Source: JAXMDS01 sp043777815
Lineage (GTDB): Bacteria > Pseudomonadota > Alphaproteobacteria > Rickettsiales > Rickettsiaceae
Assembly (NCBI GenBank): GCA_043777815.1
Contig: JAYWHH010000009.1
Location: 124,001 to 188,000, forward strand
Direction: 5' to 3'
Length of the DNA: 64,000 nt
The position numbers and the translations under genes are program-made. The notes beneath the pieces are model-generated. The model was not told where the DNA came from. It did not search any database and saw only the letters and a list, made by a program, of their open reading frames with translations. Below, in pieces: positions 26,123 to 34,047 of the stretch (within the stretch, counting starts at the first letter, position 1; every line of letters begins with the position of its first letter).

Positions 26123-26791
26123 TAATATATATCCTTCATTACGAATAGTTTGTAAAAATTGTGGCTGTTTAGTATCATCCTCTATTTTATTTCGCAATCT
26201 ATTAACTTGTACATCTACGGATCTAGAATTAATATCTAGATACTTAGCAATTTTATCTCGAGATACTACACTATTAGACTCTATTAAAAACTTAAGTAAG
26301 CTCAATTCTGTGGTTGTTAAGCTTATTTCCTTATTGTCTTTCATTAAAGTTTTAGTTTTAATATTAAAATAAGAGCATCCAAATTGAACTATATTCGTAT
26401 CTTTAGATATATATTCGTATAATAAAATAAAGTTTTTCATCTTTAATACTAATTCTAATGAATCGATTGGCTTAGCTAAACAATCGTCAGCACCATTTTC
26501 TAAAGTTTTAATTTTGATCTTAGAGCTGTTTAATCCAATTAAACCAATTATAGGCACTCGATACATTAAGGAGCTTTTTAATGTTTCGATAAATTTTATT
26601 TGAGTTTTAGTAGCAGACAATACTTCGATAATAATCAGACTAAATTTAAAATATATAAGTAAATCAGTAGCAATTTCACATGTGTCTACATCGCTTACTA
26701 AAAAGCCTTGTTTTTGTAATTCTGGAATAATAGTTTGTCTAAACTTTTCATCCGTGTCTACAAGTAAAATGTGATGAAAATATCCGCTCAT
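26108..26791 (-). CDS. OmpR-family response regulator with a degenerate receiver domain
   Basis: 227 residues: an N-terminal receiver (about 1-120) and a C-terminal winged-helix DNA-binding domain (about 132-227; LTTTELSLLKFLI, RDKIAKYL, SVDVQVNRLRNKI, IRNEGYIL). The acidic pair is present (LLVDTDEK) and the conserved lysine too (CLAKPID), but the residue at the phosphorylation position is Glu56 in KFSLIIIEVLS where Asp is expected, and the conserved Thr/Ser position reads Ile (PIIGLIGLN). Phosphorelay control is therefore doubtful; a constitutively active or phosphorylation-independent regulator is more likely. No sensor kinase gene is adjacent. Confidence 0.88.
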   Translation of the reverse strand: MSGYFHHILLVDTDEKFRQTIIPELQKQGFLVSDVDTCEIATDLLIYFKFSLIIIEVLSATKTQIKFIETLKSSLMYRVPIIGLIGLNSSKIKIKTLENGADDCLAKPIDSLELVLKMKNFILLYEYISKDTNIVQFGCSYFNIKTKTLMKDNKEISLTTTELSLLKFLIESNSVVSRDKIAKYLDINSRSVDVQVNRLRNKIEDDTKQPQFLQTIRNEGYILHLNF

Positions 26792-27030
26792 AAATTAAAT
26801 TTAGATCAAAGAGATGAAAGTTAGGACAATATAAAATTATCTTTTGGGATCTATTAAATAACAAAAGAAGATTACTTTTAGAAAATTTCTTAAAAATTAG
26901 CTTATTTGCTATATAATCTTTTTAGAATATGCGTGTGTTTTCAGCAAATATGAAGAACCATTTTCACGAACACATTTTATATTAGTTAATATGAGTAAAA
27001 TCAAAAGTTAATAGTTAAATTTTACCAAAA

Positions 27031-27960
27031 ATGACAGATTTTTCATCAAAAAATGATTTAGCGCGAAACAATAATCAAGTGATTACCGCAATTCCAACAT
27101 TGTTCGATCACAATGACAAGGTTGATTTGTTTAAAATGAGCACTTTAATTGAATTTCAAATAGACAATGGAATTAAAGCTATCATAGTGGGAGGATCTAC
27201 TGGCGAGCTACTTCTTTTAAAAAAGAATGAATATTTAGATCTTATTAAATTTATCAAAAATAAATATTCGGATAAATTAAATATAATAGGATGCTGTACT
27301 AGCGCTAGTACATCTGATAGTATTCAACAGGCAAATAATTTACGAGAACTGGGCATAAAATCTATTCTATGCGCAACTCCTTTTTATGTAAAGCCTAATC
27401 AGGCTGGGATCTTTGAACATTTTAAATTGATATCAGAAGTTTTGCCAACTATAATTTATTCTGTACCAAGTAGAACAGCAAACGATATGGACATGAGTAC
27501 AATAAAAAATTTATCCAATTTAAATGGAATAATTGGTTATAAAGATGCTACCAATGATGTATCTAGAACTTTGGTACTTTCAAAATATGTGAAAGAGCAA
27601 AATTTAAATTTTAAGATCTTTGCAGGAGATGATATAAGTTATTTAGGATTTGCGGCCTCAGGCGCAAACGGTTTGATTTCAGTTATTTCAAATATTTTTC
27701 CAAAAATAGTAAATGATATTGCTGATTTAATATCTCAAAATGATTTTATAAATGCAAGACAAAAATTTTTTAGCATAATACCCCATATCCTTGTTGCTAA
27801 TTTAGAAACTAATCCAATAGTAATAAAGTACATGTTGCATAAAATATTTCCTGAAATTAATTATCAGTGTAGAAAGCCTTTAAGTTCTATTTCAGAATTA
27901 GTTCGTGTAAAATGCGATGATTTGTTTAATAAATCCGCTAATTTATTTATAAATTCTTAA
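27031..27960 (+). CDS. dapA: 4-hydroxy-tetrahydrodipicolinate synthase
   Basis: 309 residues. DapA condenses aspartate semialdehyde with pyruvate, the first step of the diaminopimelate/lysine branch. Visible motifs: GGSTGELLLL (family GTTGE), the catalytic tyrosine in IIYSVPSRTAND (Tyr143), and the Schiff-base lysine in GIIGYKDATND (Lys171), followed by FAGDDISYL. A short polar N-terminal extension precedes ITAIPTLF. It lies three bases before rmuC, so the two are probably co-transcribed, although their functions are unrelated. Together with lysC at 39.5 kb it supports diaminopimelate supply for the cell wall. Confidence 0.95.
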   Translation: MTDFSSKNDLARNNNQVITAIPTLFDHNDKVDLFKMSTLIEFQIDNGIKAIIVGGSTGELLLLKKNEYLDLIKFIKNKYSDKLNIIGCCTSASTSDSIQQANNLRELGIKSILCATPFYVKPNQAGIFEHFKLISEVLPTIIYSVPSRTANDMDMSTIKNLSNLNGIIGYKDATNDVSRTLVLSKYVKEQNLNFKIFAGDDISYLGFAASGANGLISVISNIFPKIVNDIADLISQNDFINARQKFFSIIPHILVANLETNPIVIKYMLHKIFPEINYQCRKPLSSISELVRVKCDDLFNKSANLFINS

Positions 27961-27963
27961 ACA

Positions 27964-29223
27964 ATGATAATTCCAATCCTAATTTGGTCATTCAATATTT
28001 TGATATTAATTGTCAATTTTATTACAGAATTTATTGCTTGGCCATTTTTTCTTAATCATATCATCGTAACATTATGCATTTTTGGAACTCTATATTTTTA
28101 TTTTTCACTTTATAGCCAAAAAGTATCAGCTGAACATTTAAATCAAATGTCTATAGATAAAATCAACAAAATAAATTTTGAATTAAGTATGAAGCTTCAA
28201 TATCTAGAAGAAAATTGTAATGAAATAAAACATTTTAAAGATTCACATGGGGAAATCATGAAGACTAATGTAATTGAGCTGACTAATAAAATGATGAGCC
28301 ATATATTAGATTTCAATAAAACCGAACAGGAAAAAATACGCCAATCAGCATCGCATCAAATTCAGGATGCTAATACAAATTTTAAACAACATTTTTCAGA
28401 TGTACTAGAAAAGATATCCTTTATTACTAAAGACTTTCACGAATCGAAGCAAGCAATAGAAATTATTAATAAAAACATTTTTAATCCTATAGGCGCTGGA
28501 AAATTAACTGAAATTAGTCTAGAGAATATTTTACGCAAATCTGGATTAATTGAAGGAATCGATTTTTTTATCCAAAAACATATAGCAACATCTAGTGGAG
28601 ACTCAGATTCTAGCAATATTAGACCTGACGCATTAGTTATACTGCCGAATAATCATCTTATTGTAATAGATGCTAAAGCGTGCAAATTAAATGAGGTTGA
28701 AGATAAGAAATTACAAGAAAATTTTAGAAGAAATATCTTAAATCATCTAAAAAGTTTGGCTTCAAAGCGTTATGATATCAAAGCGGACCAACTAGATCTT
28801 GGAACAATTAATCTTAAGCTTAAATCTAATGATACCGGCTTTAAAAAAATTACTATACTAATGTTTATGGTGTCTGAAGAGATGGTGTCCAGCATATTGT
28901 TTAATCAAGATATTTTAGATAAATGTATAGAGCATAACATTACTCCAGTAGGACCATCTAGCATGCTAAATATATTAAGTATGTACAAGCTCTACATACA
29001 TTCTCACAAAAAAGAAGAGAATTTGGATGTAATAATTAAGAAGCTAGAAGAATTGATAGAGTATATAGGAAAAGCAGGATGCTTGGTTCAAAGCATGACA
29101 TCTAACATAGCTAGTTTCAATCAAAACTATGAAAAATTTACTAAAGTCTTTAATGATAAAATCATCGCTAAAGCTAACGACATCACTGAATTAGGCGTGC
29201 ATGTTAAAAACAAGCTTAAATAA
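27964..29223 (+). CDS. rmuC: DNA recombination protein RmuC
   Basis: 419 residues: one or two N-terminal membrane spans (about 1-50), a coiled-coil region (to about residue 160), then the conserved RmuC nuclease-like domain with GAGKLTEISLENIL, DALVILPNNHLIVIDAKA and NITPVGPSSMLNIL. RmuC limits inversions at short inverted repeats in E. coli, which is of interest in such a repeat-rich, rearranged genome. It follows dapA after three bases. Its last 65 bases plus flank are repeated nearly identically just downstream. Confidence 0.93.
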   Translation: MIIPILIWSFNILILIVNFITEFIAWPFFLNHIIVTLCIFGTLYFYFSLYSQKVSAEHLNQMSIDKINKINFELSMKLQYLEENCNEIKHFKDSHGEIMKTNVIELTNKMMSHILDFNKTEQEKIRQSASHQIQDANTNFKQHFSDVLEKISFITKDFHESKQAIEIINKNIFNPIGAGKLTEISLENILRKSGLIEGIDFFIQKHIATSSGDSDSSNIRPDALVILPNNHLIVIDAKACKLNEVEDKKLQENFRRNILNHLKSLASKRYDIKADQLDLGTINLKLKSNDTGFKKITILMFMVSEEMVSSILFNQDILDKCIEHNITPVGPSSMLNILSMYKLYIHSHKKEENLDVIIKKLEELIEYIGKAGCLVQSMTSNIASFNQNYEKFTKVFNDKIIAKANDITELGVHVKNKLK

Positions 29224-29365
29224 GTGATTAAAAGATTTGAGATAATAATAAACTTAAAAGACTTGAGATAATAAAAAAATCATCGCTAAAGCTAACGACA
29301 TCACTGAATTAGGCGTGCATGTTAAAAACAAGCTTAAATAGGTGATTAAAAGATTTGAGAATAAG
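29157..29365 (+). repeat. 118-base tandem duplication of the rmuC 3' end
   Basis: 29157-29250 recurs at 29275-29365 with an offset of 118 bases and almost no differences (AAATAAGTGATT versus AAATAGGTGATT). It is the freshest of the gene-end duplications. The spacer also contains a smaller repeat of AAAGA(T/C)TTGAGATAATA. The copy is out of frame relative to rmuC and has no start codon. Confidence 0.9.
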
Positions 29366-29496
29366 ATTATTAACTTTCTTATTTTTGTGTAAACTCGTAA
29401 TTTAATACTACAATATTAGAAAAATACAACTTCAAATGAAAATTGTGCGAAATGCAAAGTATTACAGTGTTTAATAAATTTCATGAAAATGAAACT

Positions 29497-29567
29497 CAGG
29501 GGTATAAGGAATCGAACCCTAGCTTACGGTTTTGGAGACCGACGTTCTACCATTAAACTATACCCCC
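29497..29567 (-). tRNA. tRNA-Trp (CCA)
   Basis: On the minus strand: acceptor GGGGGTA paired with TACCCCT (the first pair is G-U), D-arm AGTTTAATGGTAGAAC, anticodon stem GTCGG with loop TCTCCAAAA giving CCA, T-arm CTAGGGTTCGATTCCTTA. CCA end not encoded. It stands alone between rmuC and the portal gene. Confidence 0.93.
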
Positions 29568-29694
29568 GTTATGTCTTGAATTATACTAAAAATATCTACT
29601 GTAGTCAATTGTCATATTATTGATTGTTAAAATTCAAAAAATCTTTAAAAGTAATTTCATTATAAAAAACAAAAAATTGAAACATTGTGAGTAC

Positions 29695-29832
29695 AATTTG
29701 ATTGCCCAACTCTTTTTATATAAACACTAACCTTATGATTAAATAAGCACTGGACTTAGTAGCAATTTCATTGCCCAATTCTTTTTAAATAAGCACTAAC
29801 CTTATGATTAAAGTCGCAATGGACTTAGTCAC
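29695..29832 (+). repeat. 69-base tandem duplication upstream of the portal gene
   Basis: ATTGCCCAACTCTTTTTATA at 29701 recurs at 29770 (ATTGCCCAATTCTTTTTAAA), both followed by CACTAACCTTATGATTAAA and a variant of TGGACTTAGT. The offset is 69 bases. The in-frame ATG at 29804 lies inside the second unit, which argues against it being the true start of the portal gene. Confidence 0.85.
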
Positions 29833-29872
29833 ATGCCGGTATCTGAGTATACTATACTCAAAAGTAATATTT

Positions 29873-31102
29873 ATGAAAAAAAATATTTTTGGTTCTGTGA
29901 TCAATTGGCTTACTAGCGGATTAACTAGAAAATCATATAATTCTTTAAATTCTGAGAATAGTAATGTAAATGATCAATATTGGTATAGTTTTGATAATTC
30001 TACTAGTTCTATAGAAGATAATCCTATATTTGAAACTGGATTAAGTCTTTTTCTTTCAACAGCAACCAACTTGATAATTAAAGTAATTTTTAAAAATCAA
30101 GATATTTCTCCAGTAGCCAAAAATTTTATTTTGAATTTTCTAGAATCTCCAAATTTAGAAGAGAGCGGAAAAGTATTTAGGCATGTAGGATTTAAGCATC
30201 TTTTAATTAAATCTTGTGTTTATTTATATTGGAATGGAGATATTCGCACACCTAAGTTTTATTGGATAGAGTCATCAGAGGTTCAAGAAAATAAAAATGA
30301 TTCTGGCATAGTGGTTAGTTATAGCTTTAACTCTTCTGCAGGATGTGTAGCAAGCATATATTCTATGATACATAATGTTAAATGTCCAAAAATTAATAAA
30401 GACGGTTTATGTATGAAAATTGAGTCCAATAAATCAAAACCTTTGACTGAATTGGCCAGAAAAGCAATTGAATTATATGAAATGCAAACTCACAAATACT
30501 CGCTTGAGATTCAAGCCAATAGCCTTGCTCAAATTGTAGTTGATATAAGTAAAGGAGCTGCATTTACTACTTCTGAATATGAAGGAATAAAGAAAGAAAT
30601 AGATGCCTGTAGGCGCATTCTAAAAAAACGTGATAAGTTTCCAGAAATAAGAATGTTAACTAAGACTGGCTCAATATCAATAGATAAAATCTCTAACCCA
30701 GATCCTAATTTTGAGTTATTAGATACTCTAGCACAAAATATTTGGTCCAGTATGGGCATACCTAGCAAAATAATTATGGGACAAGGAAATGATGTTGGTT
30801 ATAATGCTATGCGTAATATTTATCAATTGTTTCTATATAACAATATATATCCTTTTACTAATTTCTTTTTATCCCAAATAGAGCATTATTTTAAATCTAT
30901 TATTTTAGCAAACTCTAAGGGTTTTGGTATGCATGCTTCAAGGAATAGTGTGGATTTTAAATTAGAATCTGACCCATCTTCTGAATTATGGTTCAATGAA
31001 AGAATTACTGAATCAGCTAAAAATTTAATTGATGTAGATTTTTTGACAGCAGAAGAAAAACGTAAGCTTTGTTATCATCCTGCTAATGCAGTAATAATAT
31101 AA
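29873..31102 (+). CDS. HK97-type phage portal protein, GTA gp3-like
   Basis: 409 residues from the ATG at 29873; an upstream in-frame ATG at 29804 lies in duplicated sequence. Portal proteins form the dodecameric ring through which DNA enters the capsid. Visible family features: an N-terminal region followed by NPIFETGLSLFLSTATN, a central IKKEIDACRRILKKRDKFPEIRML segment, the WSSMGIPSKIIMGQGNDVGYNAMRNIYQLFLYNNIYPF core, and the C-terminal ERITESAKNLIDVDFLTAEEKR motif, which matches the end of GTA and HK97 portals. No other head gene is nearby; the tail module is 25 kb away on the other strand. Confidence 0.88.
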   Translation: MKKNIFGSVINWLTSGLTRKSYNSLNSENSNVNDQYWYSFDNSTSSIEDNPIFETGLSLFLSTATNLIIKVIFKNQDISPVAKNFILNFLESPNLEESGKVFRHVGFKHLLIKSCVYLYWNGDIRTPKFYWIESSEVQENKNDSGIVVSYSFNSSAGCVASIYSMIHNVKCPKINKDGLCMKIESNKSKPLTELARKAIELYEMQTHKYSLEIQANSLAQIVVDISKGAAFTTSEYEGIKKEIDACRRILKKRDKFPEIRMLTKTGSISIDKISNPDPNFELLDTLAQNIWSSMGIPSKIIMGQGNDVGYNAMRNIYQLFLYNNIYPFTNFFLSQIEHYFKSIILANSKGFGMHASRNSVDFKLESDPSSELWFNERITESAKNLIDVDFLTAEEKRKLCYHPANAVII

Positions 31103-31194
31103 AGCAATTTAGTTTTTTATGATGTAAATATAAGATACTATGCAATCTGCAACTTTATGTTATTATCTTATTAATATGAGCATGCTTATTTTTT

Positions 31195-31509
31195 ATGTCT
31201 AATACTTTCGTAGTCAACAAACAAGATAGTCTAAGAAGATTGGAAAATTTATCCAAAATAGAAGTTTCACCTCATAAACATGAGAATTTTATTAGACAAG
31301 TTGAAGCTATAAGAATAGTAATATCTTCTATTCTAGACATTAAATGCAATCTAGAGCCCATGGCCAGTGTGCATGAAATTAGTTTAGAAATGGTGAGAGA
31401 TATTACAAATCAAAGAAATGATAGGGAGGCAATACTAAGCATGGCCCCTGAAGATACTAAGGATAAAATAAAGCAATTAAATTATTTTGTAGTTCCAAAG
31501 GTATTGTAG
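31195..31509 (+). CDS. gatC: Glutamyl/aspartyl-tRNA amidotransferase subunit C
   Basis: 104 residues, the usual length. The N-terminus LRRLENLSKIEVSPHKHENF, the middle LEPMASVHEI and especially the C-terminus APED...NYFVVPKVL are diagnostic of GatC, the small linker that stabilises GatA on GatB. GatCAB converts Glu-tRNA(Gln) to Gln-tRNA(Gln), as in most Alphaproteobacteria lacking glutaminyl-tRNA synthetase. gatA and gatB, normally next to it, are not in this window. ccmA follows after 12 bases. Confidence 0.9.
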   Translation: MSNTFVVNKQDSLRRLENLSKIEVSPHKHENFIRQVEAIRIVISSILDIKCNLEPMASVHEISLEMVRDITNQRNDREAILSMAPEDTKDKIKQLNYFVVPKVL

Positions 31510-31521
31510 ATTTTTATTACC

Positions 31522-32103
31522 ATGAGTCTTAAATTAGAAAACTTTAGTATCTATTATGATGACTTAATAATAATAAAAGATATTAATTTTGAATTCAAGA
31601 AGAATTTTATCAATATTTCAGGTCCAAACGGCGCTGGGAAAACTATTATGATTGAAAGTCTTTTGGGTTTGAAAAAATTTCAAGGCAAAATTCATTTTGG
31701 AGTTCATGAAATCAAATCATTGCATGATGTTACTAATAATTTATTGTACATAGGACATACATCTTCTATTTCACAATATTTAACTGTGAAAGAGACTTTG
31801 GATTTATGGGCTTCAATTTACAATTCAATCATATTAATTCCTGCTGCTGTTTTCTACTGGGACTTGGAAGATATTTTAGATATGAGAATTTGTGAACTTT
31901 CTAAAGGTACGGTAAAAAAAGTAGAATTAGCTAAGTTGATGGCTTGTAAATCTGATTTTTGGGTTTTAGATGAGCCATATTCTAATTTAGATACTAATTC
32001 CAAAGGTAAATTAGAGCACTTAATTAGAATTAGATTAGAGAATGGTAGTTATATTATTTCAACTTCTCATGATAGATTAAGTAATGATGGCCTTGTTATT
32101 TAA
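31522..32103 (+). CDS. ccmA: Heme exporter ATP-binding protein CcmA
   Basis: 193 residues, a short ABC ATPase. Walker A is GPNGAGKT near residue 36, the signature is LSKGTVKKVELAKL and Walker B is FWVLDEPYSNLD, followed by the H-loop in STSHD. The segment LLYIGHTSSISQYLTVKETLDLW is the CcmA-specific region. CcmA powers the CcmABCD complex needed for cytochrome c maturation. No ccmB is next to it. Co-transcription with gatC is likely from spacing. Confidence 0.88.
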   Translation: MSLKLENFSIYYDDLIIIKDINFEFKKNFINISGPNGAGKTIMIESLLGLKKFQGKIHFGVHEIKSLHDVTNNLLYIGHTSSISQYLTVKETLDLWASIYNSIILIPAAVFYWDLEDILDMRICELSKGTVKKVELAKLMACKSDFWVLDEPYSNLDTNSKGKLEHLIRIRLENGSYIISTSHDRLSNDGLVI

Positions 32104-32304
32104 AATTGAGATTATAAAGTATTTGATTTGATTTATTGACACTCCATAAAAACATAATTTGACTTGATTTATTTGCTTTTAATCAGTTTTGATTGTCTTA
32201 ATCAGTTTTATTTCACATTCAATGTTGCTGAATATAAAATAATGAAAATAAATCAAAAAATTTATTGAGAAAATTGCAACAGTTTTTAGATTTAGGGTTG
32301 AAAA

Positions 32305-32333
32305 TTGATTAATAATAATTATATATATATTAT
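32305..32333 (+). promoter_or_regulatory. Probable dnaJ promoter
   Basis: TTGATT (32305-32310), 17-base spacer, TATTAT (32328-32333), about 20 bases before the dnaJ ATG at 32353. This also explains why an in-frame upstream ATG at 32305 is unlikely to be the start. Confidence 0.5.
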
Positions 32334-32352
32334 AGATACCAGTAGTATTACC

Positions 32353-33501
32353 ATGTCGAATAGTCAAAAAGATTACTATGAAATTTTAGGCGTTAATAAA
32401 AGCGCCACTCAAGATGAAATAAAAAAAGCTTACAGGAAATTAGTGATGAAATATCATCCAGATAAAGTTAAACATTCTGGAGGAGATGTAAAAGAAGGAG
32501 AGGAGAAGTTTAAAATGATTAATAATGCCTATCAAACTCTATTTGATAAAGATAAAAGAGCTCACTATGACAGAACTGGTCAGGAACCTGGCGCCGCAGG
32601 TAGTGGAAGTGGTGGATATAGTTCACAATCTCAAGGTTTTAGTGGTGGAAACTTTGATTTTGATGTTGAAGATCTTCTTAAGCAATTTATGGGCGGGGGC
32701 AGATCAAGTAGACAAAGCCAACGTGGCAAAGATTTAACTACTGAAATTGCAATATCTTTAGAAGAAGCGTTTTATGGCACGGAGAAATCTATTAAATTCA
32801 AGGCTATGTGTCAATGTGGTAGCTGTAAAGGAGTTGGCCATAGTAATAACAATGATGTAAGCACATGTTCAAATTGCAAAGGCCATGGTTCCATAGCAAT
32901 AAGGCAAGGTTTTTTTGATTTTCAACAAACATGTCCTAGGTGCGCTGGTTCAGGCAAAGTTATAACTAACCCTTGTATTACTTGTAAAGGTTATGGTAAA
33001 TTTCTACAAACAAAAGATATAAAAATTAAAGTACCATCAGGTATAGAGGAAAGTTATAAAATTAAATTTGATCGAGAGGGTGAGGCTGGTGGTGCCGGAA
33101 GCGCTCCAGGCGATCTTTATATCAGCATAAATATAATGAAGCATGATAAATTTACTCTTAAAGGAAAAGATTTACACTGTGCTTTGAATGTTGATTATAT
33201 CAAAATGATTTTAGGGGGCAAAATTGAAATGATGGGAATAGATAAAACCAATATCACTATAAACATTCCGGCGTACTGTCAGCATAATAAAGTTTTGAAA
33301 GTAGAAAAACAGGGCATGTCTTACTATAAATCTCAGTCTAGAGGTAATTTATACGCAAAATTAAATGTAATATTGCCAAATAAGCTTTCGGAAGAAGATA
33401 AAGAATTGCTACAAAGGATTCAAAAAAATCAAAATCCTAGTACTGGAGATGCCAGTTCTACTGCAGCTAAAAGTAGTATTTTTAATCTTTGGAGACATTA
33501 A
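32353..33501 (+). CDS. dnaJ: Chaperone protein DnaJ
   Basis: 382 residues from the ATG at 32353. J domain with HPD at 35-37 (MKYHPDKV), a Gly-rich linker, then four CxxCxGxG zinc motifs (CGSCKGVG, CSNCKGHG, CPRCAGSG, CITCKGYG), and the two C-terminal substrate-binding domains. DnaJ stimulates DnaK. dnaK is not adjacent, unlike in most bacteria. The C-terminal tail is Ser/Ala-rich. Fragments of its 3' end recur in the following intergenic region. Confidence 0.97.
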   Translation: MSNSQKDYYEILGVNKSATQDEIKKAYRKLVMKYHPDKVKHSGGDVKEGEEKFKMINNAYQTLFDKDKRAHYDRTGQEPGAAGSGSGGYSSQSQGFSGGNFDFDVEDLLKQFMGGGRSSRQSQRGKDLTTEIAISLEEAFYGTEKSIKFKAMCQCGSCKGVGHSNNNDVSTCSNCKGHGSIAIRQGFFDFQQTCPRCAGSGKVITNPCITCKGYGKFLQTKDIKIKVPSGIEESYKIKFDREGEAGGAGSAPGDLYISINIMKHDKFTLKGKDLHCALNVDYIKMILGGKIEMMGIDKTNITINIPAYCQHNKVLKVEKQGMSYYKSQSRGNLYAKLNVILPNKLSEEDKELLQRIQKNQNPSTGDASSTAAKSSIFNLWRH

Positions 33502-34047
33502 ATTTAGATATTTCTAATATTAAAAGCAACGGTTCTAGTACAGCAAAAGTAGCTAGTTGCAGTTAACCTCTGACTGCTTTCTATCTTGTGAAGATATTAA
33601 CTGAGCCAGATAGGCACCAATTACCAAACCAAAATCTGAGCTAGGTACAGCAATTGCCAACACCAAAGGCTATACTGCGACCAAAAAGCAGTTAGATCCT
33701 GACTACTTTCTATCTTTTGAAATTTAATTTATTGTTTTTACAAACTCATTAAAGATTCCAACACCAAAGGTTTTAGGATACCAAAGCCGTTAGCTTATAA
33801 TCGCTTCCTATTTTTTATAGATATTAACTGAGCTAGGCGGGACATCAATTACCAAACTAAAATCTGAGCTAGGCGTACCAATTTCTAATACCAAAAGCAA
33901 TGGATCTAGTACAGCAAAAGTAGTTAAGCCCTGATCGTTTCCTATTTTTTATATAGACATTAAATTTAGATATTTCTAATACCAAAAGCAACGGTTTTAG
34001 TGTGACCAAAGTAGTAGCTCCCCTAACTACTTTCTATCTTTTGAAAT
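33502..34047. repeat. Mosaic of repeated dnaJ and pepA gene ends
   Basis: The gap between the convergent dnaJ and pepA genes contains no gene and consists of interleaved repeats. A 66-base copy of the pepA end (33703-33768) matches 34027-34092 at an offset of 324 bases. The block GACATTAAATTTAGATATTTC that spans the dnaJ stop recurs at about 33955. Blocks such as AGATATTAACTGAGC (33592 and 33820), AAATCTGAGCTAGG, CTAATACCAAAAGCAA and CTAGTACAGCAAAAGTAG occur two or three times. This looks like several nested tandem duplications. Confidence 0.85.
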
